DNA of 64,000 bases, from NCBI GenBank assembly GCA_035294265.1, contig DATGLK010000025.1:59666-123665 (forward strand), read 5' to 3'. Numbering within the stretch: position 1 is the first letter of the stretch; each line of letters opens with the position of its first letter. Positions 36,076-45,032 of this stretch are shown piece by piece. A program made the translations under genes and the position numbers. Origin of the DNA: Candidatus Binataceae bacterium. GTDB lineage: Bacteria > Desulfobacterota > Binatia > Binatales > Binataceae. The notes beneath the pieces are model-generated. The model made no database searches and was not told the DNA's origin. It worked only from the letters and a program-made list of their open reading frames with translations.

Positions 36076-37329
36076 TCAGCGCAAGGGCAGCGAGGGGGGC
36101 GGATCGCGCGGGTCGATTTGGCGCCAGTCGAGACCTTTGGCGTTGCGCAGCGTCACCGCCCGGATGGCGCCGTAATCGACTTCCTGCTCCTGCCCGGGTG
36201 CAGGTTTTCCCCGTCGATGGGCGTGCAGCGCCTGCAACATCATGCGTCGATAAAGAATGACGATCCTGTCGGAGGAGCCCAAATGCTCGCGAGTGCGATC
36301 GGGGATGGCGCCGGCCGATTCCGCCACCGCCCAATCCTCGTGTTGCAGGCAGCCCATCCCTGTAAAGTGCCCAGCTTTCATCTTTTCGCGATTCTGACCC
36401 CACATCTGGTCGAATTCGCCGAGATCGGAGTGCAGATTGTTCCCATCGCCGGAGGTGCCGCGCTGGGTCGCCGCCAGTTCGTCCGGATTTATTGGTTTCC
36501 AAGGATCGTAGCGAAAGGTCCAGTGCACGCTCCATTCGTCGTCGATCGGGACCGGGCATTGCATCAGATGCAGCAGGCCGGCGTCGGCCGGAACGAACGC
36601 GTAAAAGGGCGCCACTAGTTCGCGAATTCGGGTATATACCGTGCCATCAGAAAGCTCACGCAAGGCAGCTTCGCGAAAGCCATAGGCGGTCTTCATGAAA
36701 TCGTAGGTCGGACCGGTGTTAACGCTGACCAGCGAGCTGGCGAAGCTGTTGGGATTGCGCAGCCAGTGCGAGTGCAGGATGCCGAGGTGGGATGAATCCA
36801 GGGTGACCTCCAGCACCTGCAGCCAATTTGCATGCAGGATCGCGCGCACGGCCAGGCATTGGTTGGCGGGCAAACGATTGAATTCGAAATCGCAGAAGCT
36901 TGGTGGCTGGCGCCGGCCCAGATAGACCCAGATAGCGCCGCCGGCCTCGCGCACCGGATAATGGCGCACCCGCACCTTGGCGGCGAATTCCGCTCGTCGC
37001 TCGGGCGGCTCGGAGGGGACTTCCACCACGTTGCCCGAGGCGTCGATCTTCCAGCCGTGAAAGATGCAGGTCAGTGCGTTGTCTTCGTTGCGTGCCAGCG
37101 CCAACGAGGTGCATCGATGAGGGCAGCCTTCGTCGAAAAAGCCCACCCGCCCGTCACCGGCGCGGAAGGCGACGAAGGTTTCCCCCAGCATCCGCACTCG
37201 CATCGGTGCCCCGTTTGCATGCAGGGCGGCGCTGCGAAGGGCGGGCATCCAATATTCCCGCAGCAGCTCACCCATCGCGGTACCGGGTCCGACCCGGCAT
37301 AGCAACTCGTTTTCTTGTCGTGTAAGCAT
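36076..37329 (-). CDS. Rieske non-haem iron oxygenase, large subunit (phthalate-dioxygenase-like)
   Basis: A 417-residue aromatic-ring oxygenase component. The Rieske [2Fe-2S] site is CPHRCTSLAL with the second pair in LTCIFHGWKID (residues about 68-95). The mononuclear iron site is DSSHLGILHSHW near residue 187 (Asp, His, His), with the third carboxylate expected near the C-terminus. The order and length match the alpha-only phthalate 4,5-dioxygenase/vanillate-demethylase group, which needs a ferredoxin/reductase; the ferredoxin gene lies just upstream on the same strand. Residues 58-140 are almost identical to the paralog at 38362-39630. Substrate unknown. Confidence 0.92.
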   Translation of the reverse strand: MLTRQENELLCRVGPGTAMGELLREYWMPALRSAALHANGAPMRVRMLGETFVAFRAGDGRVGFFDEGCPHRCTSLALARNEDNALTCIFHGWKIDASGNVVEVPSEPPERRAEFAAKVRVRHYPVREAGGAIWVYLGRRQPPSFCDFEFNRLPANQCLAVRAILHANWLQVLEVTLDSSHLGILHSHWLRNPNSFASSLVSVNTGPTYDFMKTAYGFREAALRELSDGTVYTRIRELVAPFYAFVPADAGLLHLMQCPVPIDDEWSVHWTFRYDPWKPINPDELAATQRGTSGDGNNLHSDLGEFDQMWGQNREKMKAGHFTGMGCLQHEDWAVAESAGAIPDRTREHLGSSDRIVILYRRMMLQALHAHRRGKPAPGQEQEVDYGAIRAVTLRNAKGLDWRQIDPRDPPPSLPLR

Positions 37330-37392
37330 GCTACGTTCTTGCGGTGGTTGTGAGCCTCAGATTTGCGCCATTTCGCGGCAACCTTCGCTTCG

Positions 37393-37683
37393 CTACGGTA
37401 TAAATGGAACTTCTACGCTGACGTCGCCGATAACCTTGGCCTGACAGGCCAAGCGCCAGGGGGGTTCCAGATCGACTGCCGCCAGGATTTCCAATTCCAA
37501 GGGTTCGGGCGGCGAGAGCCGATCGGCGCCGACGCTGACCAGGCATCGGCAGGTCGTACAGATTGCGTTGCCGCCACAGCACCAAACAATTTCGATGCCG
37601 GCAGCTTGCGCCGCCTTGAGCACAGTGACACCCGGGGTGACCTCGATCACGATGTCGGAGGGATGGAAAGCGACGCGCGCCAT
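37393..37683 (-). CDS. Plant-type [2Fe-2S] ferredoxin
   Basis: A 96-residue ferredoxin. The cluster ligands are in WCCGGNAICTTCRC (C-x4/5-C-x2-C) and the last Cys in RLACQAK. It lies between a Rieske oxygenase gene and the gene for an HAO-like protein, all on one strand, so it most likely feeds electrons to the two oxygenases. No separate reductase gene is seen nearby. Confidence 0.9.
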   Translation of the reverse strand: MARVAFHPSDIVIEVTPGVTVLKAAQAAGIEIVWCCGGNAICTTCRCLVSVGADRLSPPEPLELEILAAVDLEPPWRLACQAKVIGDVSVEVPFIP

Positions 37684-37689
37684 GGGCGA

Positions 37690-38331
37690 TCAGTCCTGCC
37701 GGGTGCTGTTTTTGACCGCGGCCTGGCCCCAGGTCTCGCGCTGGTCGGCCAGCATCGCCTGCCGCTGCTCGCGATCCCCTTTGAACTGGCTGAAATAGCT
37801 GTAGGCGTGGCGGTTGACCGTGCCGCAATCGGGGCAGGTGCGCAACTTCAAATCGCCGTTGAACTGCGCGATCGCCTGCTCTTCCGCTTTCCAGAAGCCG
37901 GCAATTCCAACTTCGCCGGTTTTGACTCCGTGTTCATGGATTCTGCGGTTGCAGGTCCGACAGAACTGCACGAAGCGGTCCCAACGTCCCGCTTTAGGCA
38001 TCCCCTCCAGCAATACGACCACCGACTCGCCGTTGTTGAGCGGTATCGGAATAGTCAGTTCATCTTCCTCGTTGATATGCCAGTAGCCGTACAGGCCGCG
38101 CACGGTGTGTGGCACCAGCGCTGGCATGACATTCATTGCTTCTCCCGGGTAGGCCAGGTTGGAGGAGACCACGCCGGTTGCGCTCATTACCTGGACCTGT
38201 GGCCTGACGCCCTTGAGATAGCGCAGTCCTATGATGTGATCGTTATGCAGCGGCAAAAAACCCTGGTATTTGAGTCGGGTCAGGTCGCTCAGAAAATCGA
38301 TGCGTTCCATCAGGGCGTGCGCTTTAGCCAT
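37690..38331 (-). CDS. 3-hydroxyanthranilate 3,4-dioxygenase-like protein
   Basis: A 213-residue protein with a cupin-like middle (VMPALVPHTVRGLYGYW) and a C-terminal pair of cysteine knuckles, FCRTCNRRIH and RTCPDCGTVNR, spaced as in the rubredoxin-like metal site of bacterial 3-hydroxyanthranilate dioxygenases. The catalytic iron ligands (two His and a Glu) cannot be assigned with confidence, so it may be a divergent or non-catalytic relative. GGGAGA lies 8 bp before the ATG at 38331. It is embedded between the two Rieske genes with the ferredoxin, suggesting ring cleavage or an accessory role in the same aromatic pathway. Confidence 0.55.
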   Translation of the reverse strand: MAKAHALMERIDFLSDLTRLKYQGFLPLHNDHIIGLRYLKGVRPQVQVMSATGVVSSNLAYPGEAMNVMPALVPHTVRGLYGYWHINEEDELTIPIPLNNGESVVVLLEGMPKAGRWDRFVQFCRTCNRRIHEHGVKTGEVGIAGFWKAEEQAIAQFNGDLKLRTCPDCGTVNRHAYSYFSQFKGDREQRQAMLADQRETWGQAAVKNSTRQD

Positions 38332-38361
38332 GATCAGATTCTCCCGTGCCTTCCGCAAAAC

Positions 38362-39630
38362 CTAGATAAATTCCTTCTTGCTGTTATCAATGATTGGTTC
38401 GGGCGGATTGAAGGAGTCTAAAGTTTGCCAATCGATTTCCGCCTTGTATCGGATCGCAAGCGCGCGGATCTTTGCATAGTTGGCACTGGGCAGATCCTGC
38501 GCGAAGCCGACCTTGCCGGTTTTGCGAAACTCGCGCGCGGCTTCCAGCAACCATCGCCGCACCTTGATTACGATGGAATCGCTGCTTCCCAGGTATTCGC
38601 GGCTGCGATCGACGATTGGTCCCATCGCTTCCTGACAAACGAAATCCTCGTAATCGAAGCAACGCAGCCCGCTCCAATGGCCTTCGCGCATCTTGTCACG
38701 ATCCTGATTCCAGCAGTTTTCGATACTGCCCATATCCGAGCAGAAATTGTCGGGGTCGTCCGAAGTGTTGCCCATGCTGCCGACCATCTCGGGCAGGGGT
38801 TTGTCGGGGTCGTACCAGAAGTACCACTGCGCTGTCCATTCGTCATCCAGCGCAATGGCGCAGATCATAAGCTTGCGCCCCTCGGGGCTGAGCGGGATGA
38901 ACGAGAACAGTGGCAGTACCACCTCGCGGATGCGGGCGTAAATCGTGCCGTCGCGCAGATTGCGCAGCGCGCCCTCGCGAAACCCATAGGGGCGTAAGCT
39001 CAGTTCGAACACCGGACTGGTGACGGTGGCCAAGCGGGCGTCGGCGGAGTTGGTGCGGAGCGAGGCGCGATGCAAAAAGCCGACGTGGGCCGAATCCAGG
39101 ACCGCCTCGAAACCTTGCATCCAATTGCAATGCAGCACGGCGCGATTGGGTGCGCAGTGGGCGGCGTCCAAGCTGTTGAATTCGAAATTGTAAAAGCGCG
39201 GCGGCTGTTCTCGTTTGCCCAAGTAGACCCAGACCGCGCCACCGGCTTCACGCACCGGATAATGGCGCACCCGCACCTTGGCGGCGAATTCGGCGCGCCG
39301 TTCGGGCGGCTCGGATGGCACTTCGACTACTTTGCCCGAGACGTCGATTTTCCAACCGTGAAAAATGCAAGTAAGCGCGTTGTCTTCATTGCGGGCCAAA
39401 GCCAGCGACGTGCAGCGATGGGGGCAGCCCTCATCGAAGAAGCCCACCCGTCCGTCAGTCGCGCGGAAGGCGACAAAATTCTCGCCCGCTAGGCGCACTC
39501 GCACCGGCGCACCGCCAGCCATCAGCATCGGCGTGCGAATAGCGGGTAGCCAATGTTCGCGCAGGAACTCGCCCATCAGGCTCCCCGGTCCCACCAGGCA
39601 CAGTGCCTCGTTTTCCTCTCGGGTCAGCAT
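38362..39630 (-). CDS. Rieske non-haem iron oxygenase, large subunit
   Basis: A 422-residue oxygenase, paralog of the gene at 36076-37329. Rieske site CPHRCTSLAL and LTCIFHGWKID; mononuclear iron site DSAHVGFLHRAS. The catalytic half differs strongly from the paralog while residues about 60-140 are nearly the same, so the two enzymes likely share electron donors but use different substrates or steps. AGGAGG is 7 bp before the ATG at 39630. It is the first gene of a five-kilobase aromatic oxygenase cluster. Confidence 0.92.
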   Translation of the reverse strand: MLTREENEALCLVGPGSLMGEFLREHWLPAIRTPMLMAGGAPVRVRLAGENFVAFRATDGRVGFFDEGCPHRCTSLALARNEDNALTCIFHGWKIDVSGKVVEVPSEPPERRAEFAAKVRVRHYPVREAGGAVWVYLGKREQPPRFYNFEFNSLDAAHCAPNRAVLHCNWMQGFEAVLDSAHVGFLHRASLRTNSADARLATVTSPVFELSLRPYGFREGALRNLRDGTIYARIREVVLPLFSFIPLSPEGRKLMICAIALDDEWTAQWYFWYDPDKPLPEMVGSMGNTSDDPDNFCSDMGSIENCWNQDRDKMREGHWSGLRCFDYEDFVCQEAMGPIVDRSREYLGSSDSIVIKVRRWLLEAAREFRKTGKVGFAQDLPSANYAKIRALAIRYKAEIDWQTLDSFNPPEPIIDNSKKEFI

Positions 39631-39788
39631 CGCAGAGCCTCCTGGGGCGCTCGAATGCCAAAGCAACGCAAGCCCTCAGCGCCGGACCTGTCATCGGTCC
39701 GTATGCGCACAGTTATCGCCCGATGGGCTTGCGCGTCAAGCCGCGCAGTTGACCTCCGCTTTGCGGCGCAGGACTAATGGATAGTTTA

Positions 39789-41111
39789 CTATTGAAGCTG
39801 GCCACGCGTCTCGGGCACGATCGCGGCCCCCACCAGAAAGACCGCAAGCGCGAAGCCCAGAAAAAGTAGGAGCAGATGGGGCAATCGAGTCAGGTTGCCC
39901 GCCAAGGCGGTGGCAAAGGTGGGAGTCATGCCGCCCAAGGCGAAGCCCACCGTCCAGCAAACCGCGGTCCCGGTGGCTCGAATCTCCGTGGGAAAGCGCT
40001 CGTTGAGAAAAATCAGGATCGGCGCGGTAGCAACGTTTGCCAGAGTTCCCAGGGCGATGGTCAAGAGCACGATTGTTCCCATTTGGTGAGTGTCGGCGTG
40101 AGCCAGGGCGCGATACAACATCGGCAAGACAATCACGTTGAGCAGACCGCAGCCCAGGAAAAAACGCTTACGCCCGGTGAGCTCGCTCAGATGGCCTGCG
40201 ATAGCGCCGGCGCCGATCAGCAAGATGTTGGTCAAGGTCAGGATAGAGGCGATCGTAGCCTTGGGCACGTGATTGATTACCGCCAGGAAGGTGGGCAAGT
40301 AGCCTGAGGTCAGGTAATACTGCGCGGCGCCGCCGAAAGCGACGGCCAGATTGGCCAGCAGGGTGCGCCGGTAGCGCGCGGAAAACAGGACTTGCAGCGG
40401 GGCTTGGTCCAGTGGCTGCTTGTGGGTTTGCAAGCGCGCCCACAAGGGCGATTCTTCCAGCGTACGGAAAATAAAAATTCCCAGCAGCGAACTGAGCAGA
40501 CCGCAAAAGAACATCACCCGCCATCCCCAAACCGCAAACTCAGGACCGGGGTAAAGCGACGAAGTTACATAGAAAACCGCCGAAATAACCAGTCCCGCCA
40601 TGCCTGCGGTAGCCACCACCATGGTGCCGGAGAGCAGTCCGCGCCAGCGCGCGGTTACGGTTTCCAGTCCGATTGTGCCGGCCGAAGCCTGCACGCCGCC
40701 CACGAAGATGCCCTGGATGAGGCGCAACAGCACAAACAACGCAGACGCCAATAATCCGGCTTGGGCCACGGTGGGCAGCGCGCCCATCAGCGCGGTCACC
40801 AGGCCTACGCTGATCACGGCCACGGTCATTGCGCGTTTGCGGCCACGGCGGTCCGCATAGGTGCCGAAAAGCGCGGCGCCGGCGGGGCGCATCAGGAGCG
40901 AGACCGCGAAGGCGCCGTATACCGCAGCCAGCGAGAGTGTGGGCCGGCTAGAGGGAAAAAACAGCGGCCCAATGGTCGGCACCAGGTAAAGGATCATGAA
41001 GAAGTCGAACAGATCCAACGACCAGCCGAAGACCGAAGCGCAGATCGCTATCCAGATCTGGCGGCGTGACACCGGCTGCTGGGAGAGCGCGCCTGGCGCC
41101 GGGCTTTGCAT
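39789..41111 (-). CDS. MFS transporter, metabolite:H+ symporter (MHS) type
   Basis: A 440-residue MFS protein. FGWSLDLFDFFMILYLVPTI in helix 1 and FGTYADRRGRKRAM between helices 2 and 3 are typical of metabolite:proton symporters for aromatic acids and dicarboxylates; LLRLIQGIFVGGVQASAGTI matches helix 4. It lies just upstream of the Rieske cluster on the same strand, so uptake of an aromatic acid substrate is a sensible guess. It follows selenopropeller 3 with 158 bp between. Confidence 0.88.
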   Translation of the reverse strand: MQSPAPGALSQQPVSRRQIWIAICASVFGWSLDLFDFFMILYLVPTIGPLFFPSSRPTLSLAAVYGAFAVSLLMRPAGAALFGTYADRRGRKRAMTVAVISVGLVTALMGALPTVAQAGLLASALFVLLRLIQGIFVGGVQASAGTIGLETVTARWRGLLSGTMVVATAGMAGLVISAVFYVTSSLYPGPEFAVWGWRVMFFCGLLSSLLGIFIFRTLEESPLWARLQTHKQPLDQAPLQVLFSARYRRTLLANLAVAFGGAAQYYLTSGYLPTFLAVINHVPKATIASILTLTNILLIGAGAIAGHLSELTGRKRFFLGCGLLNVIVLPMLYRALAHADTHQMGTIVLLTIALGTLANVATAPILIFLNERFPTEIRATGTAVCWTVGFALGGMTPTFATALAGNLTRLPHLLLLFLGFALAVFLVGAAIVPETRGQLQ

Positions 41112-41269
41112 GGGACAAATACCTCGGGCGATGAGATTAGGCTGGCAGCGCGGTGGCGTAGGGAAGCGAAGAAGCAGACGCCTGGGCTTCTACGGGAGGC
41201 CGCAATCGAGTGCAGCCTCCCCGCCTAAGTTACCAAGCCGCCAACCGTTGCCAGATGGCGGCAGGTTGC

Positions 41270-43492
41270 TTACATCCCGGCGTTGCCGCCAGTCGAGCCG
41301 CCCGCTAATTCGAAGAATTGCGGCACCGAAAAGGTATAGATGCCGTTATGCGAGGTATCGCCGACGATGACCTCGCCTTCCTTGGGGTCAATCGTGATTC
41401 CGCCCGGATCGTGGAGCATGGTCTCCTGGCCGCGAATGACCGCGCGTGGCGGCACGTCGCCCCGATCTGTCACCTTCCACACCCCGATGAAGCCCGGGGT
41501 GTGCTCCCACACCCAGGCCGGTGGTCTGGTCAGCCCCGGTCGGCAACCATAACCGGCATAGTCGTAGGCCGGCCGCCAATCGACGTTGCTGACGCTCACA
41601 AAGAGCAGGTCCTTATACAGCGCCGCGTGCCAGGTGCTGATGATTCCGGTGCGTGGGCCTTTTATCATGCCGAGCGGGGGGGTGTTGCCCTGCGCGGTGC
41701 GATTATAGAAGTAGATTCCGTCCGCGGTCACGATCATCAGGTTGCGCTTCGGATCGATCACCACGCCCACCGGTTTGAACAGCTTGGTTTTGGGTCCGCT
41801 CAGCACCCGAATCGGGCTGGCGTTGCCACCGGCATCGCTGCGATAGGTCAGAATTGAGTTGCTGGTAAAATCGGCGACCGAAATCTCATGGTCGCGGTCG
41901 TCAACCCCGATTCCCCATGGGTTATGCAGTCGGGTCTTGGAACCTACCAGTACCCGCGCCGGCTTGGCGTCGCCGTTCACGCCGCCCTTGAAGATTACCA
42001 CCGAACTGGCCACCGGCTGTCCCACATAAAACTCGTCGCGCGCCGCACTGTAGGCGATTCCGTGGGACTCGCGCGTGAGTCTGGTGGCTTCGCCCTGCAA
42101 AATCATGGTCGGAGCCGCGTCACCATTTGCCAACCTGGCAAATCCCGCAACCCGCGGGGCGCCGATTCAATGACCAACAAGGATCTGATTGCGCTTGCTG
42201 TCGAAGGCTAGCGCCTGTGGCAGAACTACCCCCACCGTTGGGGTACCGGCCGGGGCGCTGCGCACCAGCCGCTTGGGTGTGGCGTCGCCGTTGGCGGTGC
42301 GGTCGAAAATCTCGGCGGTATGGCCGAAATTGGCGACCCACAATTCATTGTGCATGGCATCGTAGGCCAGCCCGATGGGGCTTTGGATATTGGTGTGAGG
42401 TCCCTTGATCACGCGCACGGGGGCCGCATTGCCTTGACCATCGCGGGCATAAACCGTAATTGAATTGTTGCCGATATTGGCGATGTAAATCTCGTTGTGA
42501 GCCAGATCCACCGCCAATCCAACGGGGTCGTTAAGCTGGGTCTTGTTGCCCTGAATCTTGCGAAGCGGCGCGCTATCGTCCTTGGCCTGGTCGGAATACA
42601 CCGTAATCGAAGGTGGGTTGTAACGCCCCCCACCGCTGTAATCGGCGTCCCATTTGCCGCGGTTGATATCGCCCACGTTCTCTACAATCAGCTCGTGATG
42701 CTGATCGTCCCAGAATAAGCCCTTGGGTTCGGCCAACCCGGTGTGGTCGCCGCGCAACTCACGCAACGGATTCTCCACCCCCTTGGCGCCCAGGCGGAAG
42801 AACATGATCACCCCGTCGTCCTCGTTGGTAATTGCGATTTGCCGATAGCGCTGGCTTATCGCCAGCCCGTAGGCCCCCACTGGCATCGACAAAATCCGTG
42901 CCGCTGCGTTGCCGCGCGCCGAGTAGGGAAAAGCCACAAGGGTGTTGCCGATATCGGTATCGACCGCATAGATCTCGCGCTTGACGGGATCCAGGGCCAC
43001 GCCCGATTCGCCCGAGATGCGGCTGGCTTCGCCGCTGATGATTCCCAGCGAATCGGTGGGTTGCGAGGAATCCGACCCAGCTTGGCTGTGATAAAGCACC
43101 AGCCGCTTCACGTTGGGCGCGGTGAAGACCGCCAGGTTGTTGGCCGGGTCTACTGCGACCCCGTTGAACTCGGGAAAGGGATCGCAAATGGCGCGCTCGG
43201 GCGTGATGTCGCCGCCAAAAATATGATCAGCCATCTCGGCGAAGGTCTTGCCTCCCTTGCTCGCGCTGCCGTTACCCTCATCAGCGTAGAGCGGTGCCGC
43301 CGTCAGGCCGAGTTTTTGCGCAACCTGCTGCGTGGAATGTTTCAGTGCGGTCAGGCCGCGGTCGATGCCCGCACGGGGCCACATGCAGACTATGATCGCG
43401 AGCGCAGCCAGCGCGCCGCCGATACCGAGCACGCGGCCGGTCATACGGCGCCGGCTGTTGAAGGCTTCGATTGGATGCTCCCCGCTGCCCAT
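41270..43492 (-). CDS. Exported beta-propeller protein with in-frame TGA (candidate selenoprotein, paralog 3)
   Basis: Read through the in-frame TGA at 42169-42167, this gives 740 residues with selenocysteine at 442. Conventional calling would split it into 42167-43534 (TTG start) and 41270-42133 (starting with TTG inside a blade). I prefer the ATG at 43492. An N-terminal helix (VLGIGGALAALAIIVCM) exports or anchors it. Blades read DELWVANFGHTAEIFDR and NEIYIANIGNNSITVYAR; the TGA blade is NQILVGH-U-IGAPRVAGFARL. The conserved cysteines are in RAICDPFPEF and YGCRPGL, and GGGRYNPPSITVY is the shared motif. It lies between an M24-like gene (divergent) and an MHS transporter plus Rieske cluster (downstream). 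Function unknown. Confidence 0.8.
42126..42142 (-). promoter_or_regulatory. SECIS-like hairpin 3
   Basis: TTTGCC-AGGTT-GGCAAA: perfect 6-bp stem and 5-nt loop starting AGG, exactly 24 nt after the TGA of the third propeller gene. The outer pair is T-A here and T-G in the other two copies. Loop and stem are the closest of the three to the E. coli fdhF SECIS loop AGGUCU. Confidence 0.75.
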
Positions 43493-43590
43493 GCTTAGTC
43501 CGCTCCCGCGTTGTAGACGTTGAATTTTAGTCAAAGATTGTCTTCCACCCAGCCTTATACGTAGGAAAAGCCGTTCTTCAGCGCAAGGGT

Positions 43591-43661
43591 TTGCTATCTA
43601 TAAGCGAATCGCCAACGCGAGTTTCGGGTTTTCCTTCCCCGATAAATGGGTTAGATAGCAA
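43591..43661. promoter_or_regulatory. Widely spaced inverted repeat between divergent genes
   Basis: TTGCTATCTA (43591-43600) recurs as its exact complement TAGATAGCAA (43652-43661) with 51 bp between, in the gap between selenopropeller 3 and the M24-fold gene. Ten identical paired bases suggest two operator half-sites for a looping regulator, or a long hairpin in the leader of the M24-fold gene. Confidence 0.45.
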
Positions 43662-43754
43662 GTGGAAGCGGAAATCGGCAATCGCCGGTTAGCCCTACGG
43701 GCAATCGCCAGGCCGCGCCATCCGCCGGCGCTCTGTCATGCGGGAGGAAAGCCG

Positions 43755-44993
43755 ATGACAATGCAGACTCAGTCTAGTCCGTGGCGGGAGCAATGGAGCA
43801 ACGCGGTTTTTTCGCTGGAGGAGCGCGACCGGCGTTGGGCCAAGGTGCGCGGGCTGATGGCGCGCCAGGGGATTGACGTTATCGTCTGCCTTCCGTGCAC
43901 CAATTGTCACGATCGCGGAAGCGCCGATGCGCGTTATCTGACTCAGCTTGGCGAGAACAGTGACGAGGTGACGGTGGCCTTTCCGCTCGAGGGCCAGGTC
44001 ACCGCTTGGCATTCGTGGGCAGGGATCTGGCCGGGCGCCAACTGGTTCGAACAAGACATCCGCGCGGTGCCGGCGCGCGGTGCCGGCGGCCTGACAATTT
44101 GCGGTTGGCTGAACGAAAATCCCCGCTTCCAGTCCGCCACCATCGGGGTGGCCGGGCTGGATTCAAGCCTGCTTGCGCGTATCCGTGAGACCGAAGGCGA
44201 AGTCAACTGGCGCTCGCTGGAGCTGCTCAAACAGTCCTTCCCAAAGGCTCGCTTCGTTAGCGCTACGCCGCTTTTGGGCGAGGCGCGCTGGCAAAAGAGC
44301 GAGGAGGAGGTCGAGTTTATTCGCCATGGCGTAGAGATCGCTGAGGTTACTTTGGCGGCGTTGCGCGAGCATGCGCGGGCGGGTGTAGGCGAGCGCCGGT
44401 TATTTGCCGAGATGATGTATGCCAACGCCAAGGCCGGTGGCAGCTTTCCACCGATGATCGGATGGATCAGTGGACCGTTGGATGCGCCTTATCATCGCCT
44501 GGAGCAGCCGACCTTTCGCCAGCTGCAGCCGGGCGACGTCATCGGGGTGGAGGTCGAAGGGCGCTGGGGTGGTTATATCGCCCAGATCGATCAAACTCTC
44601 ATCATGGGTGAGCCTCCCGCGGCCCTCCGCGAGGGGATGAAGCTTGCCTGCGAGGCTTTCGATCGCGTGCTGGCCAAGATGGCGCCAGGGGTGACGATAG
44701 GCGAACTGATCGAGGCGGCGACGCTCAGCGGGCTTGGCGGCCGGCTGCAAAGCGGGCTGGGGATGCATGGGCGGGGCACCGGCGACGACGGCCCCTTGCT
44801 GGTCTCGCGCCGGCCCGCGCCGGCCGCGGTGCTATCGATGGAACTCCGGGAAGGGTGCTGTTTTGCACTCAAGCCCTCGGCCATCCTGGACGGTAAGACC
44901 GAGTACGGACGCTGGGGCGATAGCGTGGTGGTGACCGCTCGCGGCGCGCGGCGCTTGGGCAGCCGGGCGCAGGAATTATTCGTCCAGAACTGA
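43755..44993 (+). CDS. M24-family creatinase/prolidase-like protein with degenerate metal site
   Basis: A 412-residue protein of the creatinase/aminopeptidase P fold: N-terminal creatinase-like domain (about 20-165) and C-terminal pita-bread domain (about 175-412). Typical text includes EARWQKSEEEVEFIRHGVEI and GRGTGDDGPLLVS. The metal ligands look incomplete: the first Asp position is Glu in VEVEGRWGGY, though IDQTL keeps the second, and the last Glu is lost (GRWGDSVVV). It may therefore act like creatinase, which needs no metal. GGGAGGAAAGCCG precedes the ATG. The DUF3500 gene follows 39 bp later, probably one operon. Confidence 0.8.
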   Translation: MTMQTQSSPWREQWSNAVFSLEERDRRWAKVRGLMARQGIDVIVCLPCTNCHDRGSADARYLTQLGENSDEVTVAFPLEGQVTAWHSWAGIWPGANWFEQDIRAVPARGAGGLTICGWLNENPRFQSATIGVAGLDSSLLARIRETEGEVNWRSLELLKQSFPKARFVSATPLLGEARWQKSEEEVEFIRHGVEIAEVTLAALREHARAGVGERRLFAEMMYANAKAGGSFPPMIGWISGPLDAPYHRLEQPTFRQLQPGDVIGVEVEGRWGGYIAQIDQTLIMGEPPAALREGMKLACEAFDRVLAKMAPGVTIGELIEAATLSGLGGRLQSGLGMHGRGTGDDGPLLVSRRPAPAAVLSMELREGCCFALKPSAILDGKTEYGRWGDSVVVTARGARRLGSRAQELFVQN

Positions 44994-45032
44994 TCGGTTT
45001 ACGATTTAACTTGGCTTCGCAAGGAGATCGCG

